From: Pterois miles
Taxonomy: Eukaryota; Chordata; Actinopteri; Perciformes; Scorpaenidae
Reading direction: 5' to 3'
DNA: 64,000 nucleotides
Assembly (NCBI GenBank): GCA_947000775.1
Contig: CAMQGK010000318.1
Location: forward strand, 3,956,001-4,020,000
Each line of letters starts with the position of its first letter. Position 1 is the first letter of the stretch. The translations under genes and the position numbers were made by a program. A model generated the notes under the pieces. It was not told the origin of the DNA, searched no databases, and saw only the letters and a list, made by a program, of their open reading frames with translations. Below, piece by piece: positions 26,701 to 35,531 of the stretch.

Positions 26701-29700
26701 TGAACGGATAAAAATATGTGATTAATTCGTGATTAATCGCCATTAACTATGGACAATCATGCGATTAATCACAATTAAATATTTGAATCAATTTACAGCC
26801 CTGCTTAAAATGGAAGAGAATATTTTTATTAGACGTATGATGTGTACAGTATAAATGCCTGTATGCATGTGTGTGAAAACGTATTATTTTCAAGCCCTTG
26901 CCAGTGCACGCTCGCTTCCTTGTCATTTTTTGTTTCCTCATCTCCCGACTGAAGGTGGGAGCAATTGTGTGGAAAAATGGTTCCATGTCATTCTCCAGCC
27001 ATGTCCAAACCGAGGTGGCATGTGGACAGCACCGTTTTATGAATGCAAATAAAAAAAAAAAAAGGAGATCAAAAAAGTTATCAAAACACTACTGACATCT
27101 GACAATTGCTTGTCTCAGGAAGCCTTTTCATTTCAGCGCCCGGTATATTAAAAATTAATGGATTTTGCACAGACGCCATATGCTGTCAAGATTGATGCTT
27201 CTCTCCCTGGAATAAAGTGCTACTTGCGTTGTAGGCTGCAGTATATGCATGCATATAGATTGTGCTATTCCCTTCTTCTCATCTCCTTTTGTCTCTCTCT
27301 TGCCCTCCCTGTATCGTTCTCTTTACCCTTTATTGTCATCCCTCACTCTACTCTTTCTCTTCAGGCAAGGAATCAGTTGCTGTGAAGTCTACTTTTCAAA
27401 AGTTTCTGCTTTTGTTTGGCAATAATGGGAATATTCTCTTTAAATAATTACTCCCCTTCTCCTGTGTTGTGGTAAATATTTATTTTTTATTTTTTTTTCA
27501 TGATTCTATCACTTATTGCCTGCTGGCAACAGTCAGGGAAGCTTGGTAGTAGTAAGTGTTCAGAAAGCATGGACAGCTGCATCTAACGATAAAAGATGCC
27601 TGCTAGGCCGCTGGGTGCATTTCAAATGCAGCGTAATGTTCCAGGCAGCACAACAGAGAAGTTGTGCTTCTTATGGTCTCATTAGAAAAGCCTGATGCTG
27701 GTTGCGCTGCTGCCTGGGAGGCCCGCCACCAGACACGCTCACACATGTAGGCGTACAGAGCTTCTTAATACTGAGTTCGACTTTCTATTTCACTGTATAT
27801 ATGTGCCAGTTGTGTGAAGGCACGAGTCTGTTTGGAATCAAAAGGTGCCATTTGCTTTCAGAATAGGCTTTTTAGATAATGAGCATTATACATTTGCCCA
27901 TCACTGAGAGAGAAAAAGAGCTCTAGGATTGCCACTTTTGAGATGATGTTGTCAAAAACAGTCTTTTGTGATCTAGCATTGTTGTAATCTGGAGTTAATA
28001 GTCCTCTGGCCGTAAGACTTTTGCATCCTTAACAGACTTAATTTCCCTTCCCCAAATAACTTAAAGGGATAATTCACCTCTTACAAGCCTCATTTACTCC
28101 CAAAAACTTTACCTCGATGCCACTTTTTGAAGAAACATTAACAGATAATCTTGATCTTTCTTATGAAAGAAATGCAGAAAGCAGTTAATCAGCTGATTAA
28201 TTATTATACGTTTGACAAGCAATCACTGGCAGTCAATTATATGCTACTCAAAAAATGAAGGGAACACTTAAATCACACATCAGATCTTGACGAACAAATT
28301 ACTCAAGTTGAAAATCTTTACCGATGTATATTGTGTAATTTGTTGAGAACAAAATGAACAACGGTAAATGAAAACCAAAATCATCAACCCACTGAGGGCT
28401 GGATTCAAAATCACAGAAAAAATCAAACACCCAACAACATCTGGGCATACTCCTGATGAGTCTGTGGATGGTGTCCTGGGGGATCTCCTCCCAGACCTGG
28501 ATCAGGGCATCAGTGAGCTCCCTGACTGTCTCTGGTGGTACTTGGTGGTGTCGGATGCACCGATAAGTGCTCAATTGGATATAGGTCAGAGGAACGTGAG
28601 GGCTAGTCAAGGGCATCAGTGCCTTCGTCAGCCAGTAACTGTCTCCACACTCTGGCCACACGAGGCCGGGCATTGTCCTGCATCAGGATGCACCCAAAAC
28701 CCACTGCACCAGCGTAAGGTCTGAAAGTCTCTCTGAGGATTTCATCCAGGTACCTAACAGCAGTCAGGGTACCGTTGGCTGTGACTTGGAGGTCCGTGCG
28801 ACCTCCAAAGATATGCCTCCCCAGACCATCACTGACACATCGGCAAAGTGGTCATGCTGGATGATGTTACAGACTGCATAATGTTCACCATGGCGTCCCC
28901 AGACTCTTTCACGTCTGTCACATGGTCTCAGTATGAACCTGCTCTCATCTACGAAGAGATCGGGGCGCTAATGGCGGACCTGCCGATTCTAGTGTTCTCT
29001 GATAGATGCCAATGAGCTGCACGGTACACATGTCCTGCTAGAGGATGTTTATGTTATACTGTATATGTTATTTAATCATTAATAAAACGGATTGATTTTT
29101 AGGGTAGTTATTGATATAGAAATGTTAGTTACAGCCTAAAAAAAGAAATGAACTGAGGAAAATTAAGTGGAGGGAATAGTACTGTATCAAGTATAGTAAA
29201 AGCACTCAGAAAACAGAAGACAGCAGTACACATTGAATTTCCCCTTGGGGATCAGTAAATTGTTTCTGTCATTTGGCAGTATATGCTACATTCCATTTAA
29301 AATTAGTTAGACATATCCCAGACCAAAAGTCACAGATAAATAACATTTTTGATCATAAAACTTGCGAGATCACAAATTGTATTTCTTGACATACTTTTTT
29401 ATTATTTTTTTTGTCACTTTTGTTGTTTTGACTTAACGACAGTACAGCAAAAAGAGGTTTGTAAAGTGAGTGCGGGACAATTACTTGCTATAATGGCAAT
29501 GAGTGAAAAGGATTACTGAGAGCTATTGGGGATAAATGGCTTTCCGAATGGAGCAGAGAAAAACAATATACACACAAATGGAAGCATTTTAACTTTAAAA
29601 AATGCTGATGTTACATAGACGTGTATCTCACATTTTGCAACTGCTAAAAAAATATTCCTACAACCTTTCCTTAGCGTGGGAATTGGCCCATAGTGAGATG

Positions 29701-32700
29701 ATTTCAGCCAGTACAGTATTTCAAAATAAAGGTGAAGTTGTAGGGATTTTTTATTTTTGTATTGAAGATGATTTGATATAGCTGTTTGATACTCAGCAAA
29801 TCTGCTCATGATCTCTGCACCTCCCACGGTACATGATGCTCCACGGAGGTTGACAATTACCTTTGTCAACTGAGTTTGTTAACATGCTTAAGTTGTTTCA
29901 GAGTTATGAACTTACACATATTAGCTGTTAGCATGGAGATGGGAGTTGGATATGAATTATCACTATCAGCAGTATGAGCAGCTCTTTTAAATTACAGGGA
30001 ATCGTTATATATAACATTAATAACAACAAATATTGCTTGATAGAGATTTAAGTACAGCGTCATATCAGAGTTATGTACCTACTCAACCAATTTACTGAGT
30101 GAGCCTGTGAGAGATTAGATTCCCTGTTGTAGTACAGTAGCAATATATAATGTTAGAATTTAAAAAATGCTCAAACTTGATGTTTAACTCAATATCAGTA
30201 TGCAAAGTTTAGGTAATGTAGAAAGTAGCAGGTCATTCTCATACACTGTCCATAGCTATACCAACTAAAAGTAATACACTGTAATATGTATAAATCCACC
30301 AAATCAATTCATATGTATTCTAATGTAATTGTGAACCAAGTAGTGTAAAGAGTTACAAACTGCATAGAGAGGAGGCCAGGGTCGATGGGCGGGTACAAAC
30401 AAACAGACTTTCGAGGTCACTGTTTGTGCCCCATGTGAAACCAGAAGTGAACATTATCATTTAACTTCCGTACTTAAGTTACGCCACTTACGGAGTTATT
30501 TTAACCCAAACCACGATCTTTTCCTAAACCTAAGTAGTAGTAGTTTTGTTGCCTAAACTTAAACAACAATTGTTTCCTGTGAAGATGGAAATGTATTTTG
30601 AAAAAGACTGTATAGACATCTAAGGAGTGCAACTTGACACATGGACATCTGTCGGAAAACACACAAAAGGTGAGGAATAAGTTTGTGTAAGACATCATAC
30701 GAACCGTTGTATTAGGATACGTTGAAGTAATGTAGTGATGTCACTGTAAAACGACCTTCAGTACATGATATACGTATCTGTCCATCTGCATTTCTCAACC
30801 CCCACAAGCATTTCTTTTGCCTTTATGCAGCATCTCCAACTACTCAATAAGCCCCGTTCTCCTTCTAACTCATGTTTAGTTCCGACCCAGCTATCATAAG
30901 TAATTAAAACCCCATCCCAGTGAAAATGATGCGTAACCGCACAGTAAACCTTGCTGCTGCTGGTCCCAATCTGATGTATGCAAGTGGATTATCCAGTATA
31001 GTGAGGTGGTAAATGGAATAATCAGAGGAGAACAAACATTCACATTGTCAGTGTATCAGGCACGATGAAAGGATACAGGCGTTGTGTTTGTAAATGCATT
31101 ACTTATACCACTAGAGTGGTCACATCCATTTACCCAGGGACATGGGAGGGGAGCTTTAAACCTTCTGGTATTAATGATCAAAAACCAGCACGGGACAATT
31201 GAGGAAACTTGTGAGAAATTGGCTGTTGTGGCTTCAGTCCAAATTTGAAGTACATTAGAAACCTCTTCTCTAACGGCCCATTTGTGGATCACTGCAACAA
31301 AGAAACTCAGTGCCTTAAAACCTTAAATGAATACCCTGCAATGGTCACTGTTGGAAATCCCTGAATTATTTTAAGTGTCCCTATGTCTGTGTGTATTCCT
31401 CAGCACACACATCCACCGCTACCAGGGGTTCTTCTTGACTTTTCAGAGTTTTGCACGATCGTGTCCAGAGGCACAGAGGGATCTTTTGGCTTCATTTGCA
31501 TGTAAAGTGGAGCGCGCTCTTCTGTGGGCGTGAGGTGCCTCCAGACAGCCCCTCCTCCCCTGTGGCCTGCCAGACTGAGCCAGCCAGCAGCCCTCACTCT
31601 TCCCTACCTGCTGGGGTGGGGCATGACAGCACAGCGCGCAACATCTTAAGGTCCTGTCAATCTCTTCACTGCCCCGACTGGGGTCAACCTTCTGAAGAGC
31701 AGCAGGTTGGCAAGGACAAACACGACCCGTTCACAAAGACTTCCCCTCAGCCAGGCAGACAAAAGGCATGGGTAAGATATTAAAATGGCTCGCGCAGGGC
31801 TGCCGAGTATAAAATGCAGGGATTGCAATGCTCCTGGCAGTCTATAAGCAGCCAATAAAACAAAAGTATGGGGAGCTAATAAACAAGTAGGGTAAAGAGA
31901 CTGTGTGCAGACAAATGCACTGAGAGTGGCACTTTGTGAAAAAGTCAATGTTGATGGAGGTTGCCGGGCATTTCGGGGGAGTGTTGAAACCATCTTATCA
32001 GAGTTAATAAAAGGAGAGGGTGTTGCCGGCTGACCCGTCATCTCTCTTCTCATCAGTGTGGTCTCCAGTCTCACAGCAGTGGCTCGAGGAGTGGGACCTG
32101 GCTCCAAGATTGTGTTTAGATAATGGCCATCTCCAATCATAGATAATCTGGCCCCATCTTTTCTTCACAGACACAGCGGCAGACAAGGTCAGGGGGAAAA
32201 AAGATTCCTGGCGAGGCGAGGAGGAGATAGGGACGGGGCGGCTCTGAGATGATTTACTGCTGAGATTCACTCAGCTGCCTCCATCACCCTCCGTTAACTT
32301 TCTCATCCTGTCGTCTCTTCCCCTCTCGCTTTTTGTCTTCCATCTCTCACTCGCTCGCATTCCTCCATGGGCCTTGTACTGAATCCCCCATCTCTCTCAC
32401 TATCACTCGCTCCATCTCTCCCTTTGCACATGCAGTACCAATGACACTGAGAGATTGAGGAAGAAGGGAAGCAATAGAGAGAAAGAGCAACTTTTCCTCA
32501 TTTCTGCCTCTTTTGGATTGAAGCGAATTGCTTGGGCTTCAAGTGGAAGATCAAGTCATGTCAATTTTATTTGTATGGTCCAAAATCACAGAATAGAGAT
32601 ATAGTCTGTTCCTGGGCTGACCACCGAGCAAGTGAGCAGGAGACCTATGCCTTGATTGTGCCTCAATATCTCTGAGTTGAATGCATGGTTTGATGGAATT

Positions 32701-35531
32701 GGGCAGGATAAAAAGTGGTGTTAAGCACATCAGATAAATGTGGACTTTGTGGGGAAGAGGTCGGCTGACTCAAGGAGCAGAAATAGATTTAAAGGCTGTG
32801 AAGCTCCCCTCCCATGCCTCATTTTTTCTTGATAATCCACAGGAAAAAATAAAATAAGACATGAGTCATCGTAATAGACAGAGAATCAGCTCTGTGATCC
32901 ACAATGGCAGCTGAGCAGGAGGATTGTGCGGTGCTGGGGCCCCCCTAGTCATTTTCTGAGCTCTGGTTTTACTTCTCCTCCTGACACTCCCATATCCCCA
33001 GAGAGAGGACGTCTCTCAGGGACACCGTGAACAAAAGAGGGGCTACCGGAGGCTCCAAATGGAGTAATGGGCCCTAATGCCTGCACAGGCACGTAATGGA
33101 GACCTCTGTACAAGTTCCCATGACAGATAATTGCTGATGTCTTGGTTGTGATAAATGTGACTCCATTCTAGAGGTACAAATGTCCTGGTACAGCCCTGGG
33201 TTTTGACAATCGAAAGGCCCCACTGGGACTGGTGTACCTGGCTGCTCCTCAGCCCTCCACAGATGAATCCCTCGCTCCTTTCTCTCCTTTAGTCAGTCCT
33301 AGCTGGGCTGTCTATTTTCCTTTAACCACAGGCCTTCATAGTAAATCTCATTTCATTGTCAGCCGTGACTGTGGTTTACTTCCCTGGCCTGTCTGCTGAC
33401 TTCCTGTTGCCATTAACGCTCAATATCTCTGTTGGGGCCTGTCTGCTTGGTCTTATTTCATTCGACGCTGTGTCCTATCCTGTCCTCCCATATAGAAAGT
33501 GCATCTGACAGACTAGCAGGGGCTGTGCCAGCCTAAGAGCTCTCTGTATTTCATTCACACTGCCCGTTCATCTCCCTTCTCTTTCTGCTGAAAAAAGGGT
33601 AGTAATTGATATTGGGACCCATCCATCCTCCCCTCTTAAGTCCAGAGATCCAATTTATCTTGGTGAGAATGCCGATTGGCTCTCGCCCAGGCCTGGTCGG
33701 TCAGACTTTGCCTGTTTTTAGATGGCCGTTAATTAAAGTGCCGCCATGACAAAAAATCGGATCTGCGCGGGGGTGTGTGTGGCAATAGAAATGGGCCATC
33801 TGATTCACACTTGACCACATAAATCAGCCAAGTGGCTCAGTCTAATCTGACCTAGGCAGTCTAAATCACCACTCTGAAACGCAAGCACAGGGCAGACACA
33901 GACCGGTCCAATTAGATCCAATTCCATCCATGTAAATCTTTAACAGGCTTAATCTGCATTAACCTCGGTGATGTTAGCCACAAATGGCTTCAGAATGATC
34001 TAGTCAATCACCATGTCAGTCAGACTAAAGATGGAGGGAGGAGGAGGCCGTGCGAGAGAATCAGTACAATGTCAAAGAACAATTGGTTCATTTTAATGTT
34101 ACGATTCTTGCTTTAAACAGGTGGGCTTACTTTTTAAAGAAGAAAATGCTTTAATTTAAACGTGTAGTATTGCCCCCATTGATTCATATACAGTATATGC
34201 CAAGGAGTTCAGCTCACATCACACATTGAATCACATTGAATCTGATTCAGATTTTCTGACTTGACGATCAACCATCTATATGCTATACTATATAATCCCA
34301 ATGTAATTATGTGACAGTACTAATAATGAGGCAGATGGATAGATAGGCTGCTAGGTGGTGGGAAGTGAATAAATACCATGACCTTAGATGGACATTCCTT
34401 GTGTCATGAGTATGCATTTTAGCTTTTTTGCATGTCATTTGTACGCCACACCAACACCCACAGTTAAGTTCAGGCAAGAAAACCACTTAGGTGAAGGAGA
34501 AAACGTCACTAAAAAAAACTCGTGAAAAACTTCACTAACATAACTTATGTTAAAATAACAAAACAGAACACCGCTCAACCTCCCAACCAGCCCACCGTAA
34601 GTAGTCTTTCTCATTTTTATAGTATGTCATTAACTCTTACCGTAGCATTTATAGGTGGATGTATTGACCTTGCAATCAGTACAGGATATATAGAGTACAA
34701 ATGACACAAGGAAATCAAGAAAGGTATACTTATTGGACGCTTAACACCTTGCAACTAATCGTGGCCTTTTTGTGCAAACAGGCTGTAGATGGACAGTTCG
34801 AGCAGTAGGTAGGTATATGTACTATGGGTACATTTATAGTGGATATTGTAAGTGTGTGTGTTGGTTTTAAAGAAGTGAACTGACTCTTACTTCTGGACAA
34901 AAACAGAATACTGCATATATCACAGCACAAAGAGGTTCCTAACTAAATAATGATATGTCCCACTTTTAGAGACTTATGCTGCCTTTTCCTGTCATTCAGT
35001 GACTACTAAATTAATACATTCACTCAAATTGATGCTGCCTCTCTCCAAGCAGTAGCTCTGGGATGTTTCTATAAGTTTGTGTGTTTGTGCTTATCTGTGT
35101 CTGTGTATGTTCAGGATGTATTCCACTGCCTCTTATCTGTAAGCAGACTTTACTATCACTCCATGGAGATCAGGGGATGGGGATCCTTCACTCCCCATTA
35201 TTTTCCGTTCCCTCTCTCTCTTTCTCTCCATGTCTCTCTGTCTTGTCTTTGAACCGCTCCCAGTGACTGTGAACCTGAGACAGCCCCTCTGCTGGCACAG
35301 ATGGGAAGTCAATAGAAGCAAGTGACCTATATTACAGGCTACTCCACTAACTCCCAGTGTGTCTCAAGTGAGAGCAGAATATTAAGGATTGCGTGTGCAC
35401 TGTTCCGGTGTATTTGTGTGTTTGTGTGTGTGTGTGTTTTTTAAGGGGGGTGCGCAATGGAGACCAGGAGAAGGTTAATTACCTCCTCGTCCTTCGCTGT
35501 CGGCTGGCTTCACCTGGATGGGCCGGTTCAT
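239..35531 (-). CDS. celf6: CUGBP/Elav-like family RNA-binding protein, celf6-like (partial gene, eight internal exons)
   Basis: Joined minus-strand exons 35531-35483, 20559-20431, 16525-16446, 4415-4272, 3335-3188, 1941-1792, 977-915 and 319-239 give one uninterrupted frame of about 281 codons. It covers the end of RRM1, all of RRM2 and the long Ala/Gln/Pro-rich linker; RRM3 and the N-terminus are outside the window. CELF proteins bind UGU/GU-rich RNA in nucleus and cytoplasm and control alternative splicing, mRNA decay and translation; the CELF3-6 subgroup is mainly neuronal. Assignment to CELF6 rather than CELF4 rests on SEGRGEDRK after RRM1 (CELF4 has SESRG), GMLGKQQ in RRM2 (CELF4/5 have GMLNKQQ), PIGVNGF in the linker and AYAPIS..AFPQQP before RRM3 (CELF4 has AYGQIS). 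Fish CELF4 is, from memory, almost identical to human, and this protein is not. Family membership is certain; the paralogue call is strong but unsearched. CELF4 is the main alternative. Confidence 0.8.
317..322 (-). promoter_or_regulatory. NAGNAG tandem 3' splice site
   Basis: The minus strand reads GCAACAGCAG before CCTACCCTGC. The choice of AG adds or removes one Ala (HYA-A-AYP versus HYA-AYP). This is the second tandem acceptor in the linker. Both are seen directly; usage is inferred. Confidence 0.7.
320..914 (-). other. celf6: celf6 intron, 595 bases
   Basis: Unique-looking sequence with purine-rich stretches on the plus strand around 840-910. No repeat or extra exon recognised. Confidence 0.85.
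915..977 (-). CDS. celf6: celf6 linker exon (63 bases)
   Basis: The exon encodes (A)QSPTVTDPLQQAYAGVQHYA plus one base. DPLQQAYAG is conserved in CELF3, CELF4 and CELF6. The acceptor is CAG at 978-980, after a very C-rich tract at about 1008-1037. The donor is GTGATC (909-914), weaker than the consensus GTRAGT. The exon is phase 1 to phase 1 and a multiple of three, so it could be a cassette exon. Confidence 0.95.
978..1791 (-). other. celf6: celf6 intron, 814 bases, with G-run tract
   Basis: Contains a plus-strand run of G blocks at about 1008-1037, which in the RNA is a C-rich stretch upstream of the acceptor of the 63-base exon. The rest is unremarkable. Confidence 0.85.
1792..1941 (-). 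CDS. celf6: celf6 linker exon, Pro/Ser/Thr-rich (150 bases)
   Basis: The exon encodes (G)TSTPPGISATAVPSIATPIG, then VNGFSALPPQSNGQPTSEP and IYTNGIHPYP plus one base. PIGVNGF and NGQP are conserved landmarks of CELF4 and CELF6 linkers and are not present in this form in CELF5. The acceptor TGCAG is at 1942-1946 and the donor GTGAGC at 1786-1791. It enters and leaves in phase 1 and is a multiple of three, so skipping it would keep the frame. Confidence 0.97.
1942..3187 (-). other. celf6: celf6 intron, 1,246 bases
   Basis: Contains a GGTAC-rich candidate MITE relic (about 2035-2350) and a short GA-rich tract at about 2790-2865. Nothing else recognised. Confidence 0.8.
2035..2350. repeat. Possible MITE relic rich in GGTAC motifs
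   Basis: Several GGTAC/GTACC motifs lie close together (near 2085, 2265, 2292, 2308 and 2332), in a style I associate with short palindromic fish elements. No clear ends or target-site duplication are visible, so the call is tentative. Confidence 0.35.
3188..3335 (-). CDS. celf6: celf6 linker exon, Ala/Gln/Met-rich (148 or 145 bases)
   Basis: The exon encodes QMMQQQAALMAATQGSYLNP, then MAAIAAAQMQQMAAFNVNG and LVATPMTPSS plus one base. This is the low-complexity part of the divergent domain between RRM2 and RRM3, which in CELF proteins carries splicing-activation activity. The donor is GTATAC (3182-3187). The 3' splice site is a tandem CAGCAG, so the exon starts either at 3335 (Gln first) or at 3332 (Met first); the coordinates given use the first AG. 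The upstream exon ends in phase 0, so both choices keep the frame. Confidence 0.96.
3333..3338 (-). promoter_or_regulatory. NAGNAG tandem 3' splice site
   Basis: The minus strand reads TACAGCAG directly before ATGATGCAACAG. Using the proximal or the distal AG inserts or removes one Gln (SHA-QMMQQQ versus SHA-MMQQQ). Human CELF4 has a single residue (Leu) before MQQQ at this junction. The two AGs are visible; their relative use is unknown. Confidence 0.75.
3336..4271 (-). other. celf6: celf6 intron, 936 bases, with G-run tract
   Basis: A plus-strand G-run tract lies at about 3775-3822. Otherwise no recognised element. Confidence 0.85.
4272..4415 (-). CDS. celf6: celf6 exon, end of RRM2 and start of linker (144 bases)
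   Basis: Forty-eight whole codons: GASSSLVVKFADTDKERTLR, then RMHQMAGQLG and a hydrophobic linker start IFSPMTIQFGAYGAYSHA. LVVKFADT is the last beta strand of RRM2 and KERTLRRMHQMAG is the conserved post-RRM helix. The acceptor is TAG (4416-4418) and the donor is GTAAGT (4266-4271). The exon is phase 0 at both ends. GQLGIFSP resembles CELF3/6 more than CELF4 (GQMGMFNP). Confidence 0.97.
5198..6207. mobile_element. MITE-like element with an internal insertion
   Basis: The left end reads TTAAAGGTGCAGCATGCAGG and the right end, reverse complemented, reads TTTAAAGGAACAGTGTGTAA, so the two are imperfect terminal inverted repeats. The left arm (to about 5556) and right arm (from about 6070) match a short fish element I remember as one contiguous unit. 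The middle 500 bases (about 5557-6069) therefore look like a later insertion; they contain a 'ttagggttagg'-type repeat near 5715-5735. It has no coding capacity, so it would be a non-autonomous DNA element. Confidence 0.7.
11820..12010 (+). pseudogene. Relic of a LINE-type ORF2 (non-LTR retrotransposon)
   Basis: One plus-strand frame reads YQEAVKEAKAAY, a stop, then SDLILKIHPNSRVLFNIIDL and LVNLPSSHCNEASL. This resembles the spacer between the endonuclease and reverse transcriptase domains of fish L2/Rex-like LINEs (EAK.AYF..LI....NPRVLF). There are stop codons in the frame and both flanking domains are absent. The family is recognised from memory. Confidence 0.55.
12190..12525 (+). repeat. 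LINE or SINE 3' tail ending in an (ATT)n tract
   Basis: The segment ends with CTTGAAAAGTGCTCTACAAA followed by TAAAATG and an ATT repeat at 12505-12522. A 'gaaaagcgctctataaataaa' type tail followed by (ATT)n is the usual 3' end of L2-like LINEs and the SINEs that share their tails. It probably belongs with the ORF2 relic upstream, with an internal deletion. Confidence 0.6.
12560..12660 (+). pseudogene. Short reverse-transcriptase relic
   Basis: A plus-strand frame reads KVSHFADDTVLS followed by a stop. ADDT is the catalytic core of the LINE reverse transcriptase motif (YADDT.LY). It lies 3' of a LINE tail, so it would be a separate insertion. The match is short and may be chance. Confidence 0.3.
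13465..13975 (+). repeat. Dispersed repeat family A, copy 1
   Basis: Shares most of its length, in the same orientation, with 51082-51533. Shared landmarks include TGCCTTAAACTTGCATTCTT, ACCATAAAGCAGGGTATGCT, CCAAGATGGC and TATGTCCACTTCTTA..TACAGTCTATG. It is non-coding and moderately diverged. I have seen similar sequence in perch-like fish but cannot name the family. Confidence 0.75.
14865..15630. mobile_element. Candidate non-autonomous DNA transposon with a GC-rich core
   Basis: AT-rich outer parts begin with CAGGGCTGTGCACTTAATGA and end near ATAATGATTATTGGTG. They enclose a distinctly GC-rich block at about 15040-15365. The ends resemble fish elements that start with 'cagggctgtgca' and are rich in CGATTA motifs. 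No clean target-site duplication is visible and no coding frame is convincing. Confidence 0.45.
16446..16525 (-). CDS. celf6: celf6 exon, RRM2 RNP1 segment (80 bases)
   Basis: The exon encodes GCAFVKFSSHAEAQAAIN, then SLHGGQTMP. GCAFVKF is the RNP1 motif of RRM2 that contacts RNA through its aromatic residues. The acceptor CAG is at 16526-16528 and a consensus GTAAGT donor lies at 16440-16445. The 80-base length and the phases (in after one base, out in phase 0) match this exon in other CELF genes. The next exon supplies GASSSLVVKF directly. Confidence 0.97.
16526..20430 (-). other. celf6: celf6 intron, about 3.9 kb
   Basis: Lies inside RRM2, between the RNP2 and RNP1 exons. It has a plus-strand G-run block at about 16945-16980, A-rich runs at 18361-18420 and long purine-rich stretches at 19320-19375 and 20000-20360. 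No transposon or additional exon recognised. Confidence 0.85.
20431..20559 (-). CDS. celf6: celf6 exon, first part of RRM2 (129 bases)
   Basis: The minus strand encodes EDRKLFVGMLGKQQSEDD onward, ending in LRGPDGASK plus one base. KLFVGML is the RNP2 motif of RRM2, and the helix that follows (SEDDVRRLFETFG) and IEECTVLRGPDG are hallmark CELF residues. The acceptor AG is at 20560-20561 and the donor GT at 20429-20430. The first codon is completed by the last base of the 49-base exon and the last base combines with the next exon to give Gly. The intron on the 3' side is strongly purine-rich on the plus strand, so the RNA there is pyrimidine-rich. Confidence 0.97.
20725..20773 (+). repeat. Imperfect GCT/GTT trinucleotide repeat
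   Basis: A run of GCT and GTT triplets with one interruption, in the 3' part of the 14.9 kb intron and close to the polypyrimidine side of the RRM2 exon. Confidence 0.85.
21253..22448 (+). mobile_element. Tc1/mariner element with long terminal inverted repeats (degenerate)
   Basis: The left end TACATCACTGGAAAGCCTGT pairs with the right end, which reverse-complemented reads TACATCATTGAAAATCCTGT. The homology runs inward to about 21420 on the left and about 22240 on the right, so the TIRs are roughly 170-210 bases long, as in IR/DR-type fish Tc1 elements. The ends start with TA, the Tc1 target dinucleotide. Transposase remains lie between them on the plus strand. Confidence 0.85.
21474..22138 (+). 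pseudogene. Tc1-like transposase pseudogene
   Basis: The reading frame is broken into three pieces. The first (from about 21474) carries the C-terminal part of the DNA-binding region and then jumps to GSVMVWDEISLTDKT, so the segment with the first catalytic Asp is missing. The second (from about 21788) contains ILQDDNAPSHRARVIADLY with the second catalytic Asp. A frameshift near 21942 then leads to EHLGYQLG, which holds the third acidic residue, and to DLQRILVEEWNAITQQ..SMRRRCQAVVAAHG..HY before the stop at 22136-22138. It is inactive. The tail (EEWN.I....L..SMRRR) is typical of Tc1 transposases. Confidence 0.88.
23251..23871. mobile_element. Possible hAT-type non-autonomous element
   Basis: The left edge reads ACAGGGGTCCTCACCC and the right edge, reverse complemented, reads CCAAGGGTCTCTAACAAGTA. 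Short inverted ends of the CAGGGGTC..CA kind are typical of hAT elements. On the minus strand (23458-23679) a frame reads DQNVNDTSVCLICGASMLVS, which resembles the first Cys pair of a BED zinc finger. No 8-base target duplication could be matched. Confidence 0.45.
26080..26805 (-). mobile_element. Dispersed repeat family B, copy 1 (non-autonomous DNA element)
   Basis: The reverse complement matches 60270-60928 over most of its length. Common landmarks are GATACTGGCATCATAT, ACCAACCATGTC, CTTGACTTCTGACCTCA, ATAATCACATGCAG, GTCACTGTG/ACAGCTGTTGT and GCAGTACCTGTGAGGGTTTC. The 26805 end reads, reverse complemented, GCAGGGCTGTAAATTG and is followed inward by repeated GATTAAT motifs. It has no coding frame. 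Confidence 0.75.
28244..29046 (-). mobile_element. Second Tc1/mariner fragment, truncated at its 5' side
   Basis: The left edge (transposon 3' end) carries TACTCAAAAAATGAAGGGAACACTTAAAT, the recognisable inverted-repeat end of a fish Tc1-like family. No partner end is present to the right, where the similarity stops near 29046. The element belongs to a different family from the one at 21253-22448. Confidence 0.85.
28420..29046 (-). pseudogene. Tc1-like transposase pseudogene retaining all three catalytic-motif regions
   Basis: Reading the minus strand from about 29046: a linker part, then DLFVDESRFILRPCDRRERV with the first Asp, GRHGEHYAVCNIIQHDHFAD and VSVMVWGG. Further on come MQDNARPRVARVWRQL with the second Asp, and SDLYPIEHL with the Glu. 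After a frameshift the C-terminus reads ELTDALIQVWEEIPQDTIHR and LIRSMPR. A stop codon follows DALD, and the DNA-binding N-terminus is missing, so it is a dead copy. The motif order is that of a DDE/D superfamily transposase. Confidence 0.85.
30340..30740 (+). repeat. Dispersed repeat family C, copy 1
   Basis: Contains ATCTTTTCCTAAACCTAAGT, GTTTTGTTGCCTAAAC, GTTTCCTGTGAAGATG and ends near GTATTAGGATACGTTG. The same order recurs at 61830-62115 and, inverted, at 53240-53660. I recognise it as a family that is frequent in perch-like fish genomes but cannot name it. Confidence 0.7.
35483..35531 (-). CDS. celf6: celf6 exon, end of RRM1 (49 bases)
   Basis: The minus strand encodes MNRPIQVKPADSEGRG plus one base. 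This is the C-terminal beta strand of RRM1 and the short RRM1-RRM2 spacer. The exon is preceded by a polypyrimidine tract and AG (35532-35533) and followed by a GT donor at 35481-35482. A 49-base exon at this place matches the CELF family gene structure as I know it. The exon starts in phase 0 and ends with one extra base, which pairs with the next exon to make the Glu of EDRK. SEGRG, rather than SESRG, points to CELF6. It is the most 5' exon found; the nearest downstream exon is 14.9 kb away. Confidence 0.93.

Larger units (their letters stand above)
20560..35482 (-). other. celf6: celf6 intron, about 14.9 kb
   Basis: Separates the 49-base exon from the first RRM2 exon. It contains two broken Tc1 elements, a possible hAT relic, one copy of repeat family B (26080-26805) and one of family C (30340-30740). 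A LINE tail remnant near 29235 reads AATTTCCCCTTGGGGATCAG. A fragment near 32560-32610 reads GTCAATTTTATTTGTATGG, as in a common fish repeat. Stretches 24000-26000, 27000-28200, 31000-32500 and 32600-35400 show no recognised element. Confidence 0.85.
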
